This document shows positions 31,771-42,485 of a DNA stretch of 64,000 nucleotides, one piece after another; position 1 is the stretch's first letter, and each line of letters opens with the position of its first letter. The stretch spans positions 72,968,501 through 73,032,500 of the forward strand of contig NC_134136.1 of NCBI RefSeq assembly GCF_040939455.1, in the 5' to 3' direction. Under the pieces are notes generated by a model. The model was not told where the DNA came from. It saw only the letters and a list, made by a program, of their open reading frames with translations, and did not search any database. Source of the stretch: Microcebus murinus. Its lineage: Eukaryota; Chordata; Mammalia; Primates; Cheirogaleidae. A program made the position numbers and the translations under genes.

Positions 31771-32287
31771 CAAGCAAACCCCAGTTAAATGTGCTTCCTT
31801 TTATTGCACTTCACAGATATTGCATTTTTTTTTTTACAAATTAAAGGTTTGTGTTAACTCTGCATTGAGTATGTCTATAGATGCCATTTCTCCAACAGCA
31901 TGTGTTCACTTCCTGTCTCTGTGTTACATTTCAGTAATTTTCACAATATTTCAAACTTTATCATTATTATGCCTGTTATGATGATCTGTGACCAGTGATC
32001 TTTGATGCTACTCTTGCAATACTTTAGGGACACCATAAACCATGCTACTATGAGGATAATGTAATCATTAAATGTCGTGTGTGTTCTGACTATTCTACCA
32101 ACTGGCTATTTACTCTTCTCTCTCTGTCTCTTCAGACATCCCTATTCCCTGAAACACAAAACTATTGAAATTAGGTCAATTACATAACCTTACAGTGAAT
32201 TCTAAGTGTTCAAGTCAAAGGAAATGTTGCATGTCTCTCACTTTAAATTAAAAGCTAGAAATGGTTTGCATCCCCATAAAAATTTTG
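31771..32287 (+). mobile_element. Tigger1-like DNA transposon, 5' part
   Basis: Begins right after a TA at 31769-31770 with 'caagcaaaccccagttaaatg', then 'cttttattgcacttcacagatattgc' and 'acaaattaaaggtttgtg'. This is the start of a Tigger1-type (pogo/Tc1-mariner) element, inserted at TA. It runs into the region encoding the transposase N-terminus ('gtgttcaagtcaaaggaaatg', 'cactttaaattaaaagctagaaatg') and ends near 32287. No transposase frame survives, and the 3' part is not found after the neighbouring L1. Confidence 0.75.
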
Positions 32288-32311
32288 GAATTAAAAAAAA
32301 AAAATCCAGAG

Positions 32312-33731
32312 TAGGGAGCAAGATGGCTGATGAATAACACCGCTAGACAGAGTGTCTCTGCAAAAAAGACAGATTCTAGCAGAAATTAGAGGAAAGAAGC
32401 AAGAAGACGAGCATACAGCTGACAAGGGCCAGAAGGAGGGGTACCTGAGACCCCTGGAGACTCCACGGGAGGAGGCTGCGGAGGAGAACTGGAGGCTGAG
32501 ATCACCGGAGCAGCCCGGAGACCAGGGGCAAGGGTAGGTGGATTTGCTGTTTCCTCTCCCCTGCATTTGGGACTGCTGGTGGGCTCCCCAGCGGGTGGAG
32601 AGACCTGCGGACACCAGCCCAGAGACCGCCGCCGCCGCCAGCCAGCGGTGAGCCTGTAGCAGACGTGGCACCAGGTTCCCAACTTCCTCCGGGCACCTCC
32701 GTGTGCACAGACACGAGCCGTGCGGCAGGCACCATATTGCCTCCTCCTCCTCTCCACCGACCCTACCCGCGGCTGCCCAGAGAGACAATACAGCCACCAG
32801 CCAGAGGCACCTCCAGGGAACGGGACCTTCCCGTTTGGGACCCTACACCAGACTCAGGGGAACTCAGACTGTGAGCTCCCTACCTGCCCGCCCTCCCAGG
32901 TGCTGCTGGCACTAAGTTCCCAAGAGAACGGTGCCTACTCAGAGGCTGAAAGACATAGACCCAGCTTGGGCTCCCTGTGGGTGAATTGGGACCAGAAATC
33001 CTCTCCCTGGTGGGGATACAGTTTGAACTCTGGGACCCAGAGGTCGGACGTGCAGACCAGATCCCCTGCACCAAGGGCTAGCATTGCCCAGGGCACAGAA
33101 AGGTTATACGTGAACAACCTAATGAGGTGTGTGTGCCTCCAGGGGTGGATCGGCGTCCCAGAGGGCAACCCTCTTCCCAGGAGGAGGCCGTGCACCCAAC
33201 CCAGGTGGCGTTCCTGTGCAGGGAACCTCTCTGCCGACATCACAGTCCCGGGAGGCCTGGTGGCTTGTGGTCTGGCCTGCTGCCAGAGACCCAGGAGTAG
33301 CTGCAGACTTGGGGAGGGTGGAAAGAAGCCAGGCCTGCTCCAGACTGCCGGTCTCAGACAGCCCCGCCCCCACACCCAGACTTTCTGGCTGAGCGACCAT
33401 TCCAGCCCCGCCCTGTCAGCTTTCCCAGGAAGGGAAGAACAGAACTTTGACCCCCTGCTAACGGCCTGAGGGCAGGCTTACCCAACCCAGCTCCCCCCAG
33501 AACAAGAGCTGATAACAGGACACAAAATTAACACTTTAGCCTGTTCCTCCAAGCAAACGCCACCTACTGACAGGGATGGCATCCTGCACAGCCTTTTCAC
33601 GGCACCCACTGACTCAATATACAGGGAGTAGTCCAATTTCACCCACAGACACCACCTAACGCCTCAGAAACTAAACAAGGTGTGTGAATACCCAAACAAT
33701 AACTTAAGGAAATAAACAACAACTCATCGAC
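32312..33731 (+). promoter_or_regulatory. LINE-1 copy B 5' UTR
   Basis: CpG-rich, about 1.4 kb, beginning 'gtagggagcaagatggctg', with a YY1-type motif in the usual place near the start. Compared with copy C it lacks about 115 bp just before 'gaacaagagctgataacagg' (counterpart 48293-48415). L1 5' UTRs act as internal RNA polymerase II promoters. Long chance frames here (e.g. 32720-33469) follow from GC content and are not genes. Confidence 0.85.
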
Positions 33732-34724
33732 ATGGGAAGAAATCAGCGAAAGAACTCAGGAAATATGAAGAACCAAACGGAAAACACACCCCCAAAGAGG
33801 AGCACCAGCCCCCTAGAAAGGGACACCAACCAAAATCAGGAAACCTATATGACAGAAGAGGAATTTCTTATGTGGATCATAAGAACACTCACCGAGCTGA
33901 AACAACAAATCAATGACCAACACCAAGAAACCACAAAAAGCCTCCAAGATATGGGAAAAGAAATAGACACAATAAAGAAAAGTGTATCCGAACTCCTGGA
34001 AATGAAGAATCAATTCAATGAACTACAAAATACAGTGGAAAGTCTCAAGAACAGGGTAGACCAAACAGAAGAAAGAATCTCAGAGCTTGAAGATAACACC
34101 CTCCAATTAAATAAATCAGTCACAGAAATAGAGCAGAGAAACAAGAGAAAAGAGCAAAGCCTACAAGAGCTGTGGGATTATTTGAAGAAACCTAATTTGA
34201 GGGTTATAGGCTTACAAGAAGGGGAAGAAGATGACACTGAAGGGTTGGACAAGCTGTTTGAAGATATGATAGAGGAAAATTTCCCAGGCCTTGTTCAAAA
34301 TCTTGATATACAAGTTCAAGAAGCTCAGAGGACCCCTGGGAGATTCAATGCAAACAGGAAGACGTCACGACATGCAGTCATCAGATTGACCAAAGTATCA
34401 ACCAAAGAGGCCCTTCTAAGAGCTGTAAGACAAAAGAAGCAAGTAACATACAAGGGAAAGCCAATTCGAATAACATCAGACTTATCTGATGAGACTTTAC
34501 AAGCAAGGAGAGACTGGGGCCCCATTCTCACTCTTTTGAAACAAAACAATGCCCAGCCTAGAATATTATTACCTGCAAAAATAAGCTTCGTATATGAAGG
34601 AGAAATAAAAACATTGTCAGACAAGCAAAGGCTCAGAGAATTCACCAAGACAAGACCAGCCCTACAAGAAGTACTTAAAACAGCGTTACGTACGGAACAT
34701 CATAATAATAACCCACGAATATAA
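33732..34724 (+). CDS. LINE-1 ORF1 protein, apparently intact (330 aa)
   Basis: L1 ORF1p is the RNA-binding, trimer-forming chaperone that coats L1 RNA in cis and is needed for retrotransposition. The frame is uninterrupted from ATG 33732 to TAA 34722-34724 and has close to the usual primate length. Residues 1-50 form a basic, Ser/Thr-rich N-terminus. About 50-150 is a coiled coil rich in Glu, Leu and Lys with heptads (LLEMKNQFNELQNTVESL). About 155-250 is the RRM (LRVIGLQEGEEDD, QVQEAQRTPGR). The rest is the C-terminal domain (VTYKGKPIRIT, LLPAKISFVYEGE). The same frame is broken in copy C and half-deleted in copy A. Because ORF2 is dead here, any protein could only act in trans. Confidence 0.9.
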   Translation: MGRNQRKNSGNMKNQTENTPPKRSTSPLERDTNQNQETYMTEEEFLMWIIRTLTELKQQINDQHQETTKSLQDMGKEIDTIKKSVSELLEMKNQFNELQNTVESLKNRVDQTEERISELEDNTLQLNKSVTEIEQRNKRKEQSLQELWDYLKKPNLRVIGLQEGEEDDTEGLDKLFEDMIEENFPGLVQNLDIQVQEAQRTPGRFNANRKTSRHAVIRLTKVSTKEALLRAVRQKKQVTYKGKPIRITSDLSDETLQARRDWGPILTLLKQNNAQPRILLPAKISFVYEGEIKTLSDKQRLREFTKTRPALQEVLKTALRTEHHNNNPRI

Positions 34725-34810
34725 AAACAACCAAAACCCAAAGATATTAAAGGCCAGATATTACAATGGCTCAAGACAGAACTCATAGCAACAACATCCA
34801 ACCCAACAGA

Positions 34811-37800
34811 ATGAACAGTAATCTACCTTACCTATCAGTTCTCTCAATAAATGTGAATGGCTTAAACTCTCCACTCAAGAGACATAGGCTGGCTGAATGG
34901 ATAAGAAAATAAAGGCCAAGTATATGCTGTCTTCAGAAAACACATCTAACCTGCAAGGATGCATATAGACTAAAAATAAAAGGTTGGAGATCAATATTCC
35001 GAGCAAATAGAAGCCAAAAGAAGGCTGGTGTGGCAGTTCTAATTTCAGACCATTTAGTTTTTAAACTAACAAAAGTAGTGAAAGACAAAGAGGGTCATTA
35101 TATAATGATGAAGGGCACAGTTCATCAAGAAGAGATAACAATTTTAAATATATATGCACCCAAATTAGGTGCACCCAGATTCATAAAGCAAACCTTACTG
35201 GAGCTAAGCAAATGGATTAATAGCAGCTCCATAATCACCGGAGATTTCAACACCCCACTGACAGCACGACACAGATCCTCCAAACAGAAAATTAATAAAC
35301 AAATAATGGATTAAACAAAACTCTAGAACAATTGGGTCTGACTGACATTTACAGAACATTCTACCCAAAATCCACTGAATATACGTTCTTCTCATCAGCT
35401 CACGGGAAATTTTCTAAGATTGACCATATCCTAGGACACAAAGAAAGTCTCAAGAAATTTAAAAAAATAGAAATCATACCATGTACCTTCTCGGATCACA
35501 TTGGAATAAAAGTCGAAATTAACCCTAACAGAAACTCACATTTCTACACAAAAACGTGGAAATTAAACAACCTCCTACTAAATGATTACTTCGTAAATGA
35601 AGAAATCAAGACGGAAATAAAAAATACTATGAAGAAAACGACAATGGAGAGACAAGTTATCAACATCTCTGGGACACAGCTAAAGCAGTTCTGAGAGGAA
35701 AGTTTATCTCCATAAATGCCTATAACCAAAAGTCAAGAAGATCACAAATAGACAATCTAATAAAACGACTCAAAGAGCTGGAAAAAGAAGAACAGACCAA
35801 CCCCAAACCCAGCAGAAGAAGTGAAATCAACAAGATCAAATCAGAACTAAACGAAATTGAAAACAGGGAAGCTATTCAGGAGATTAATAAAACAAAAAGT
35901 TGGTTCTTTGAAAAAATAAACAAAATTGACACACCATTGGCTAAGCTAACAAAAAGCAGAAAAGAGAAATCTCTAATAAGCTCCATCAGGAACAAAAAAG
36001 GAGATATCACAACTGATCCCAAAGAGATACAAGATACAATTTATGAATACTACAAAAATCTTTATGCACACAAACTAGAAAATGTGGAGGAAGTGGACAA
36101 ATTTCTAGAAACACACAGCCTCCCTAGGCTCAACCAGGAAGAAATAGATTCCCTGAACAGACCAATCTCAACAGCTGAAATAGAAACAGCAATTATAAAT
36201 CTCCTTAAAAAGAAAAGTCCCGGTCCAGATGGCTTCACACCTGAATTTTACCATACTTACAAAGAAGAACTAGTACCTATCTTGCAGAAACTATTCCACA
36301 ACATTGAGAAGAACGGAAACCTCCCCGACACCTTTTATGAAGCGAATATTACTCTGATACCAGAACCAGGAAAGGATGCAAAAAAAAAAAAAAAAGAAAA
36401 CTACAGACGAATATCCCTAATGAATATAGATGCAAAAATTTTCAACAAAATCTTAGCTAACTGAATCCAGACACTTATCAAAGAAAATAATCCACCACGG
36501 CCAAGTGGGCTTCATCCCAGGGATGCAGGGATGGTTCAACATACGTAAATCTATAAATGCAATTCACCATATAAACAGAAGCAAAAACAAAGACCACATG
36601 ATTCTTTCAATAGATGCAGAAAAAGCTTTTGACAAAATTCAACACCCTTTCATGATACGAACACTTAAGTAAATAGGCATAGAAGGCACATACCTAAAAA
36701 TGATACAAGCCATATATGACAGACCCATAGCCAACATCATACTGAATGGGGAAAGATTGAAATCATTCCCACTTAGAACTGGAACCAGACAAGGCTGCCC
36801 ACTATCTCCACTTCTGTTCAACATAGTGCTGGAAGTCTTGGCTACAGCAATCAGACAGGAAAATGGAATCAAAGGTATCCAAATAGGGGCAGAAGAGATC
36901 AAACTTTCACTGTTTGCTGATGATATGATATTGTATCTAGAAAACCCCAAAGATTCAACCAAGAAACTCCTGGAACTGATCAATGAATTTAGTAAAGTCT
37001 CAGGATACAAAATCAATACACAGAAATCAGAGGCATTCATATACGCCAACAACAATCTAATTGAGAACAAAATCAAAGACTCAATTCCATTCACAATAGC
37101 AACAAAGAAATCAAGTACCAGGAATGTACTTAACCAAAGACGTAAAAGACCTCTACAGGGAGAACTATGAAACACTGAGGAAGGAAATAGCAGAGGATGC
37201 AAATAGATGGAAATCCATACCATGCTCGTGGATCGGCAGACTCAATATCATCAAAATGTCTATACTACCCAAACTGATCTACAGATTCAATGCAATACCT
37301 ATTAAAATCCCATCAGCATTCTTCACAGATATAGAAAAAATAATTTTACGCTTCGTATGGAACCAAAGAAGACCCCGAATATCAAGAGCAATTCTAGGCA
37401 ACAAAAACAAAATGGGAGGCATTAACATGCCAGATATCAAACTATACTACTAAGCTGTGGTAATTAAATCAATATGGTATTGGCACAAAAATAGGAATAT
37501 TGACCAGTGGAACAGATCTGAGAATCCTGATATAAAACCATCCTCAAATAGCCATCTAATCTTTGACAAAGGAGACAAAAATATACGCTGGGGAAAAGAA
37601 TCCCTCTTCAATAAATGGTGCTGGGAAAACTGTATAGCCACCTGTAGAAGGCTAAAACAGGACCCACACCTTTCACCTCTCACAAAAACCAACTCACGCT
37701 GGATAACAGACTTAAACCTAAGGTATGAAACTATTAGAACTCTAGAGGAAAAAGTTGGAAACACTCTCCTAGACATCGGCCTGGGCAAAGAGTTTATGAA

Positions 37801-38644
37801 GAAGTCCCCAAAGGCAATCACAGCAGCAACAAAAATAAATAAATGGGACATGATGAAACTACAAAGCTTCTGCACAGCCAAAGAAATAGTCATGAAAGTA
37901 AACAGACAACCTACAGTATGGGAGAAAATTTTTGCATCCTATGCATCCGATAAGGGACTGATAACTAGAATATACTTAGAACTCACGAAAATCAGGAAGA
38001 AAAAATCAAATAACCCCATTAAAAAGTGGGCAAAGGACTTGAACAGAAACTTTTCTAAAGAAGACAGAAGAATGGCCAACAAACATATGAAAAAATGCTC
38101 AACATCTCTAATCATCAGGGAAATGCAAATCAAAACCACAATGAGATATCACTTAACCCCAGTGAGAATGGCCTTTATCAAAAAATCTCCAAACAATAAA
38201 TGCTGGCGTGGTTGCGGAGAGAGAGGAACACTCCTACACTGCTGGTGGGACTGCAAACTAGTTCAACCTCTGTGGAAAGCAATATGGAGATACCTTAAAG
38301 CGATACAAGTGAATCTACCATTTGATCCAGCAATCCCATTGCTGGGCATCTACCCAAATGATCCAGTGACACTCTACAAAAAAGACACCTGCACTCGAAT
38401 GTTTATAGCAGCACAATTCATAATTGCAACCTGTGGAAACAGCCCAAGTGCCCATCAATCCAAGAATGGATTAATAAAGTGTTGTATATGTATACCATGG
38501 AGTACTATTGAGCTCTAAGAAACAACGGTGATATAGCACATCTTATATTTTCCTGGTTATAGCTGGAACCCATACTACTAAGTGAAGTATCCCAAGAATG
38601 GAAAAACAAGCACCAGATATATTCTCCAGCAAACTGGTATTAAC
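34811..38644 (+). pseudogene. LINE-1 ORF2, broken, copy B
   Basis: ORF2 would encode an endonuclease/reverse transcriptase of about 1,275 residues. It starts at ATG 34811, 86 bp after ORF1, but has an early in-frame stop (aaataaagg, near 34908). Frameshifts follow near 35315, 35695, 36380 (a run of 16 A) and 37130, plus a stop near 37452. Recognisable parts are endonuclease ([21 protein letters not shown]), pre-RT ([12 protein letters not shown]), RT core ([13 protein letters not shown]; the intact FADD box near 36913) and the C-terminal Cys-rich region ([18 protein letters not shown]). A 1-nt deletion near 38430 removes the last codons from frame. Confidence 0.93.
36380..36395 (+). repeat. 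A16 run inside ORF2, copy B
   Basis: 'gatgc' + A16 + 'gaaaactacag'. The corresponding site in copy C (51301-51311) has only short A-runs. Homopolymer expansion breaks the frame. Confidence 0.85.
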
Positions 38645-38874
38645 TGAGTAGCACCTAAGTGGACACATAGGTACTACAGTAATAGGGTATTGGGCAGGTA
38701 GGAGGGGGGAGGGGGCGGGTATATACATACATAATGAGTGAGATGTGCACCATTTAGGGGATGGTCATGATGGAGACTCAGACTTTTGGGGGTCGGGAGA
38801 GAAATGGGCATTTATTGAAACCTTGAAATCTGTGCCCTCATAATATGCCGAAATAAAAAAAAGAAAAAAAAAAA
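38645..38874 (+). other. LINE-1 copy B 3' UTR and tail
   Basis: Short 3' UTR with a G-rich tract (38689-38718, 'ggtaggagggggg...'), 'gtgccctcataatatgccgaaataaa' and an A-rich tail. Confidence 0.88.
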
Positions 38875-38877
38875 GGA

Positions 38878-40185
38878 TAGAAATGCAATGATAATACCAT
38901 TAAATGGAAGAAAATACATGTGGATAAATTAACAAAAGAAGTGAAAGATCTATACACTGAAAACTGTAAAACATTGATGAAAGGAATTGACAAAGACACA
39001 AATAAATGGAAATATATCCCATATTCATAGATTGGAAGAATTAATATTATTAACATGTCCATACTAATGAAAGTGATCTACAGATTCAATGTAATCCCTA
39101 TCAAAATTCCAATGTCATTTTTCACAGAAATATATAAAAAAACCATAAACCTCACATAGAACCACAAAATACTTCAAACAGCCAGAACAATCTTGAGAGA
39201 GAGGGACAAAATTGGAGGAATCACTCTTCCTAATTTCATTAATATATTACAAACTATATTAATGAAAACAGAATCGTATTGGTGTACAGACATATAGACT
39301 AATGGGATAGAATAGACAGGGAGTAAAGACATTCACATATTCACAGCAACTGATTTTTGATAAGGGTGCCAAGAACACAAATTAAGGAAAGGCTAGTCTC
39401 TTCAATAAATGCTACTGGGAAAACCAGATATCCACATGTAGAAGAATGAAATTTCATCTCCCACCATATACAAAAATTAACTCAAAATGTGTGAAAGACT
39501 TACACATAAGATATGAAATTATGAAACTGCTGGAAGAAAAGTTATGAAAAAAGCTTTTTGACATTGGTCTGGGCCATTTTATGTATATATATTTGGATAT
39601 GACCCTCAAAACATAGGTAATGAAAGCAGAAATCGACAAATGAAATTACATCCTTAAACCAAAAAACTTAGCAAACAATTAACAGATGTGGATTAAAGGG
39701 TACTATTGTACTCTGTTGATGGCAATGTAAATTGGTGCAGCCATTATGGAAAACAGTATGGAATTTCCTCAAAAAATTAAAAATAGAACTGCCATATGCT
39801 CCAGAAATCCCACTATTGGGCATATATTCAAAAGATATGAAATTAGTATGTGGAAGAGATATCTGCAATCCCAGGTTCATTGCAACATTATTCACAATAA
39901 GTAAGATATGGAATCAACCTAAGTGTCCATCAACAGATGAATTGATAAAAAATATGGTATGTATATTTATATATCTATATGAGTATTATTCTGTATTATA
40001 AAAGGAAATTCTGCTATTTTCAACAACATGTATTGTGCTAAGTGAAATAAGCCAGGCACAGAAAGAAAAATACTGCATTCTAGCACTTATATGTGGAATC
40101 TAAAGTTGAACTCAAAAAGTGAGAGAGTAGAATGGTGGTTGCCAGGGGGTGGGTAGTGGGGGAAACAAGGAGAAGTTGATCAGAG
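38878..40185 (+). repeat. Old L1M, left part
   Basis: Decayed ORF2 from 'gataaattaacaaaagaagtgaaagatct' through 'gaacctcacatagaaccacaaa'-like sequence, then 3' sequence 'gtagaatggtggttgccaggggg'. About 0.5 kb of ORF2 is missing near 39690, where the sequence jumps ahead. Interrupted at 40186 by a hAT MITE; resumes at 40607. Confidence 0.78.
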
Positions 40186-40606
40186 CTGCAGTCCTCAACC
40201 CCTGGGGCTTGGATTGGTGTTGGGTGACTGAGTGAAGCTTCATCTGTATTTACAGCCACTCCCCATCACTCAAATCACTGCATAAGTTCTGCCTCCTGTC
40301 AGATCAGTAGTGGCATTAGATTCTCACAGGAGCCCACACCCTACTGTAAACTGCGCATGTGAGGAATCTAGGTTGCATGTTCCTTATGAGAATTGAATGC
40401 CTCATGATCTGAGGTGGAGCTGAGGTGGTGATGCTAGCGCTGGGGAGTGGCAGCAAGTACATATTATCATTAGCAGAGAGGTTTGATTGCATAATAAATG
40501 TAATGCACTTGAATCATCCTGAAACCACCCCCCACCCTCCTCTGGTCCATGGAAAATTTGTCTTCCATGAAACTGGTCCTTGGTGCCAAAATGTTGGGTA
40601 CTGCTG
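40186..40606. mobile_element. hAT-type MITE, 421 bp
   Basis: Flanked by an 8-bp TSD (gatcagag 40178-40185 and gatcaaag 40607-40614, one mismatch), which is the hAT signature. The ends are inverted repeats: left ctgcagtcctcaac, right complement cagcagtacccaac. The interior ('gaagcttcatctgtatttacagcc', 'tcctgtcagatcagtagtggcattagattctca', 'gtgatgctagcgctggggag') matches a Charlie-type non-autonomous family I recognise but do not name. No coding capacity. Confidence 0.82.
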
Positions 40607-40823
40607 GATCAAAGGATACAAAGTTTCAGTTATACAAGATGAGTAAGTTCTGGAGATCTAATAAACAGCATAGTGACTATAGTTAAAAATAATTCATTGT
40701 ATACTTGAAATTTGCTGAAAGAGTAGATTTTAAATGTTCTCACTATCAAATACATACATAGGTACATTTGTATCTATGTGAGGTGATGGATGTGTTAATT
40801 AGATTGATTGTGGCAATCATTTC

Positions 40824-40858
<35 letters not shown>

Positions 40859-40920
40859 ACATCACAACATACACTGTAAATTTATACAAATGTTATCAAT
40901 TATACCTCAATAAAGCTGGG
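40607..40920 (+). repeat. Old L1M 3' UTR, right part
   Basis: 'caaaggatacaaagtttcagttatacaagatg' and 'tataccTCAataaagctggggg'-type end complete the L1M interrupted by the hAT MITE. Confidence 0.75.
40827..40855. repeat. (AT)n microsatellite
   Basis: About 14 perfect AT units within the L1M 3' UTR, a likely length-variable locus. Confidence 0.9.
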
Positions 40921-41793
40921 GGAAAGGGAAGTAAGAAGTATTTAAGCACAATAAACAATATTTTCCTGTTTATGTACATCTCTCTTATGGAAAAAACAAA
41001 GTAACTACACCAAGTGGAGAATATCTTATTGATCCATTTTAATTAATTATTGATATTTTACAATTTATTGTTTACATTTAGTAGGGTCACATTTTGTAAC
41101 CCAAAAATGTCCATGGGTGCCCATAACTTAAATCACTCCAAGAAGTATGTGGAAATAGAAAGAAAGAAAGAAAATGAGTTTAGAATGTTGTAAGAAGAGC
41201 CTTTATTGGAAGTACACAGAGTAGGGGGATAGTCAGGCTGTCTTTATCTACATATAAAAAAAAGAATCACTATTTATGAGGTAAAAGAGTACTTTTTAAT
41301 AAAAAATTTCAATTTAAACTTGCCTTTAAAATCTCTGTATTGACTTTATTAACTAGGGATATTTCATACCTCTGTATTCTACAGATGAATATAATGAAGC
41401 AAAGGTAGGGAAATTGATGATGCTATGACATTCATGTGTTCATATTAAATACTATAGCTTATCTCCACAGTTATGGTATTTATAATAGAAAGGACATCAC
41501 CAAAAAGGATGGGGCATAAATCACCACAAAAAGCCACAGAATCAATATTTGGCTTGAGCAAGGAAGAGATCCCACAGAGTACCCACTGAGCTCCAAGAGA
41601 GGTTGATTGAAAGGCCATTAGCTCAGATGATGAGTATGTAATCATATATGTTAGCTGATAATTTCTGAAAAGTGCTTAGGAAGCTCCTTAAACTAGAATA
41701 GGTAATAAGATCAGCTTCTTTTCTGTCTAAAAGATAAGGCATGAGGTATATTTCCACTAACAGATAATTTTAAAAAGTGATAAAAAGAAATTT
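40921..41793. other. Unique AT-rich DNA
   Basis: No gene recognised. A short (GAAA)n is at 41157-41174. Confidence 0.4.
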
Positions 41794-41807
41794 GGGCTTC
41801 AAATTTT
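41794..41807. repeat. TSD of the L1 at 41808 (left)
   Basis: gggcttcaaatttt, repeated exactly at 42472-42485. Confidence 0.88.
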
Positions 41808-42471
41808 TTTAATTTTTAATTTAATTTAATTTTAATTTTTTATTTTTTCATGTTATGGGGGTACAAATATTGTTAGGGTTACATATATTGCCCCTGTCAT
41901 TCCTCCCCACACACCCCCATGCCTTACCAAAACATCAAGCATGTCCTACTCTCAGGTGGTGTGCATTGCACCTATTTTGTAAATGTAAATTCTTCCCCTC
42001 CTCCTCCCTCCCATTTGCCCACCACCTGATAAAAGTTTGTTTGTTTTTTCTCTTTTTTTGACCTTTGGATTACATTGTATATCTTAGCCTTTCCCTTGAA
42101 AGGTTTAGATGTATTCCCTCTCCCCCCCTCACTATGCTCACCACAACCCTAAGATGTGTATCTCCCCTTCCCCCAAACCCTAGTGGGCACTATCCCCATT
42201 TGAGCATCATAGTTTTAATCAGTCAGTACCAATTTGATTGCGAGTAGATGTGGAGCCCATTTTCTTGATCTTGTGTCACCTCACTTTGGATAACGGGTTT
42301 AAGCTTAATGCAGGATAGCATAAACGGTGCCAATTCACTGTCATTTCTTAGAATTGAATAGTATTCCATTGTAAGCATATACCAAATTTTAGTTATCCAC
42401 TCGTGAATTGACGGACACTTGGGTTGTTTCCATGATCTTGCAATAGTGAATTGTGCTGCCATAAACATGAT
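41808..42471 (-). mobile_element. 5'-truncated LINE-1, variant 3' UTR
   Basis: A minus-strand L1 of 664 bp including its T-rich (A-tail complement) end at 41808-41848. It has the usual last ORF2 codons (42223-42471) and the terminal 'atgttatgggggtacaaatatt'. The 3' UTR between them is about 380 bp, clearly longer than in copies A-C, with different C-rich tracts, so it belongs to a distinct L1 subfamily. Exact 14-bp TSDs confirm the insertion. Confidence 0.88.
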
Positions 42472-42485
42472 GGGCTTCAAATTTT

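Larger units (their letters stand above)
32312..38874 (+). mobile_element. Full-length LINE-1 copy B
   Basis: 5' UTR 32312-33731, ORF1 33732-34724, broken ORF2 34811-38644, 3' UTR with a G-rich tract, A-rich tail ending at 38874. It is close in sequence to copy C (47117-53796). I could not identify a convincing TSD: the left flank is an A-run after a Tigger fragment and the right flank is another L1, so target-site rearrangement is possible. Confidence 0.93.

Noticed and set aside
32720..33469. A 249-codon plus-strand frame in the L1 copy B 5' UTR
   Set aside because: GC-rich promoter DNA gives long chance frames. Pro/Arg/Ser-rich composition, no domain, several overlapping frames of similar length on both strands.
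37939..38139. Hydrophobic minus-strand frames across L1 ORF2 (also 52362-53048, 36639-37223, 37450-37893)
   Set aside because: Antisense of Lys/Asn-rich ORF2 always reads as Phe/Leu/Ile-rich; not membrane proteins.
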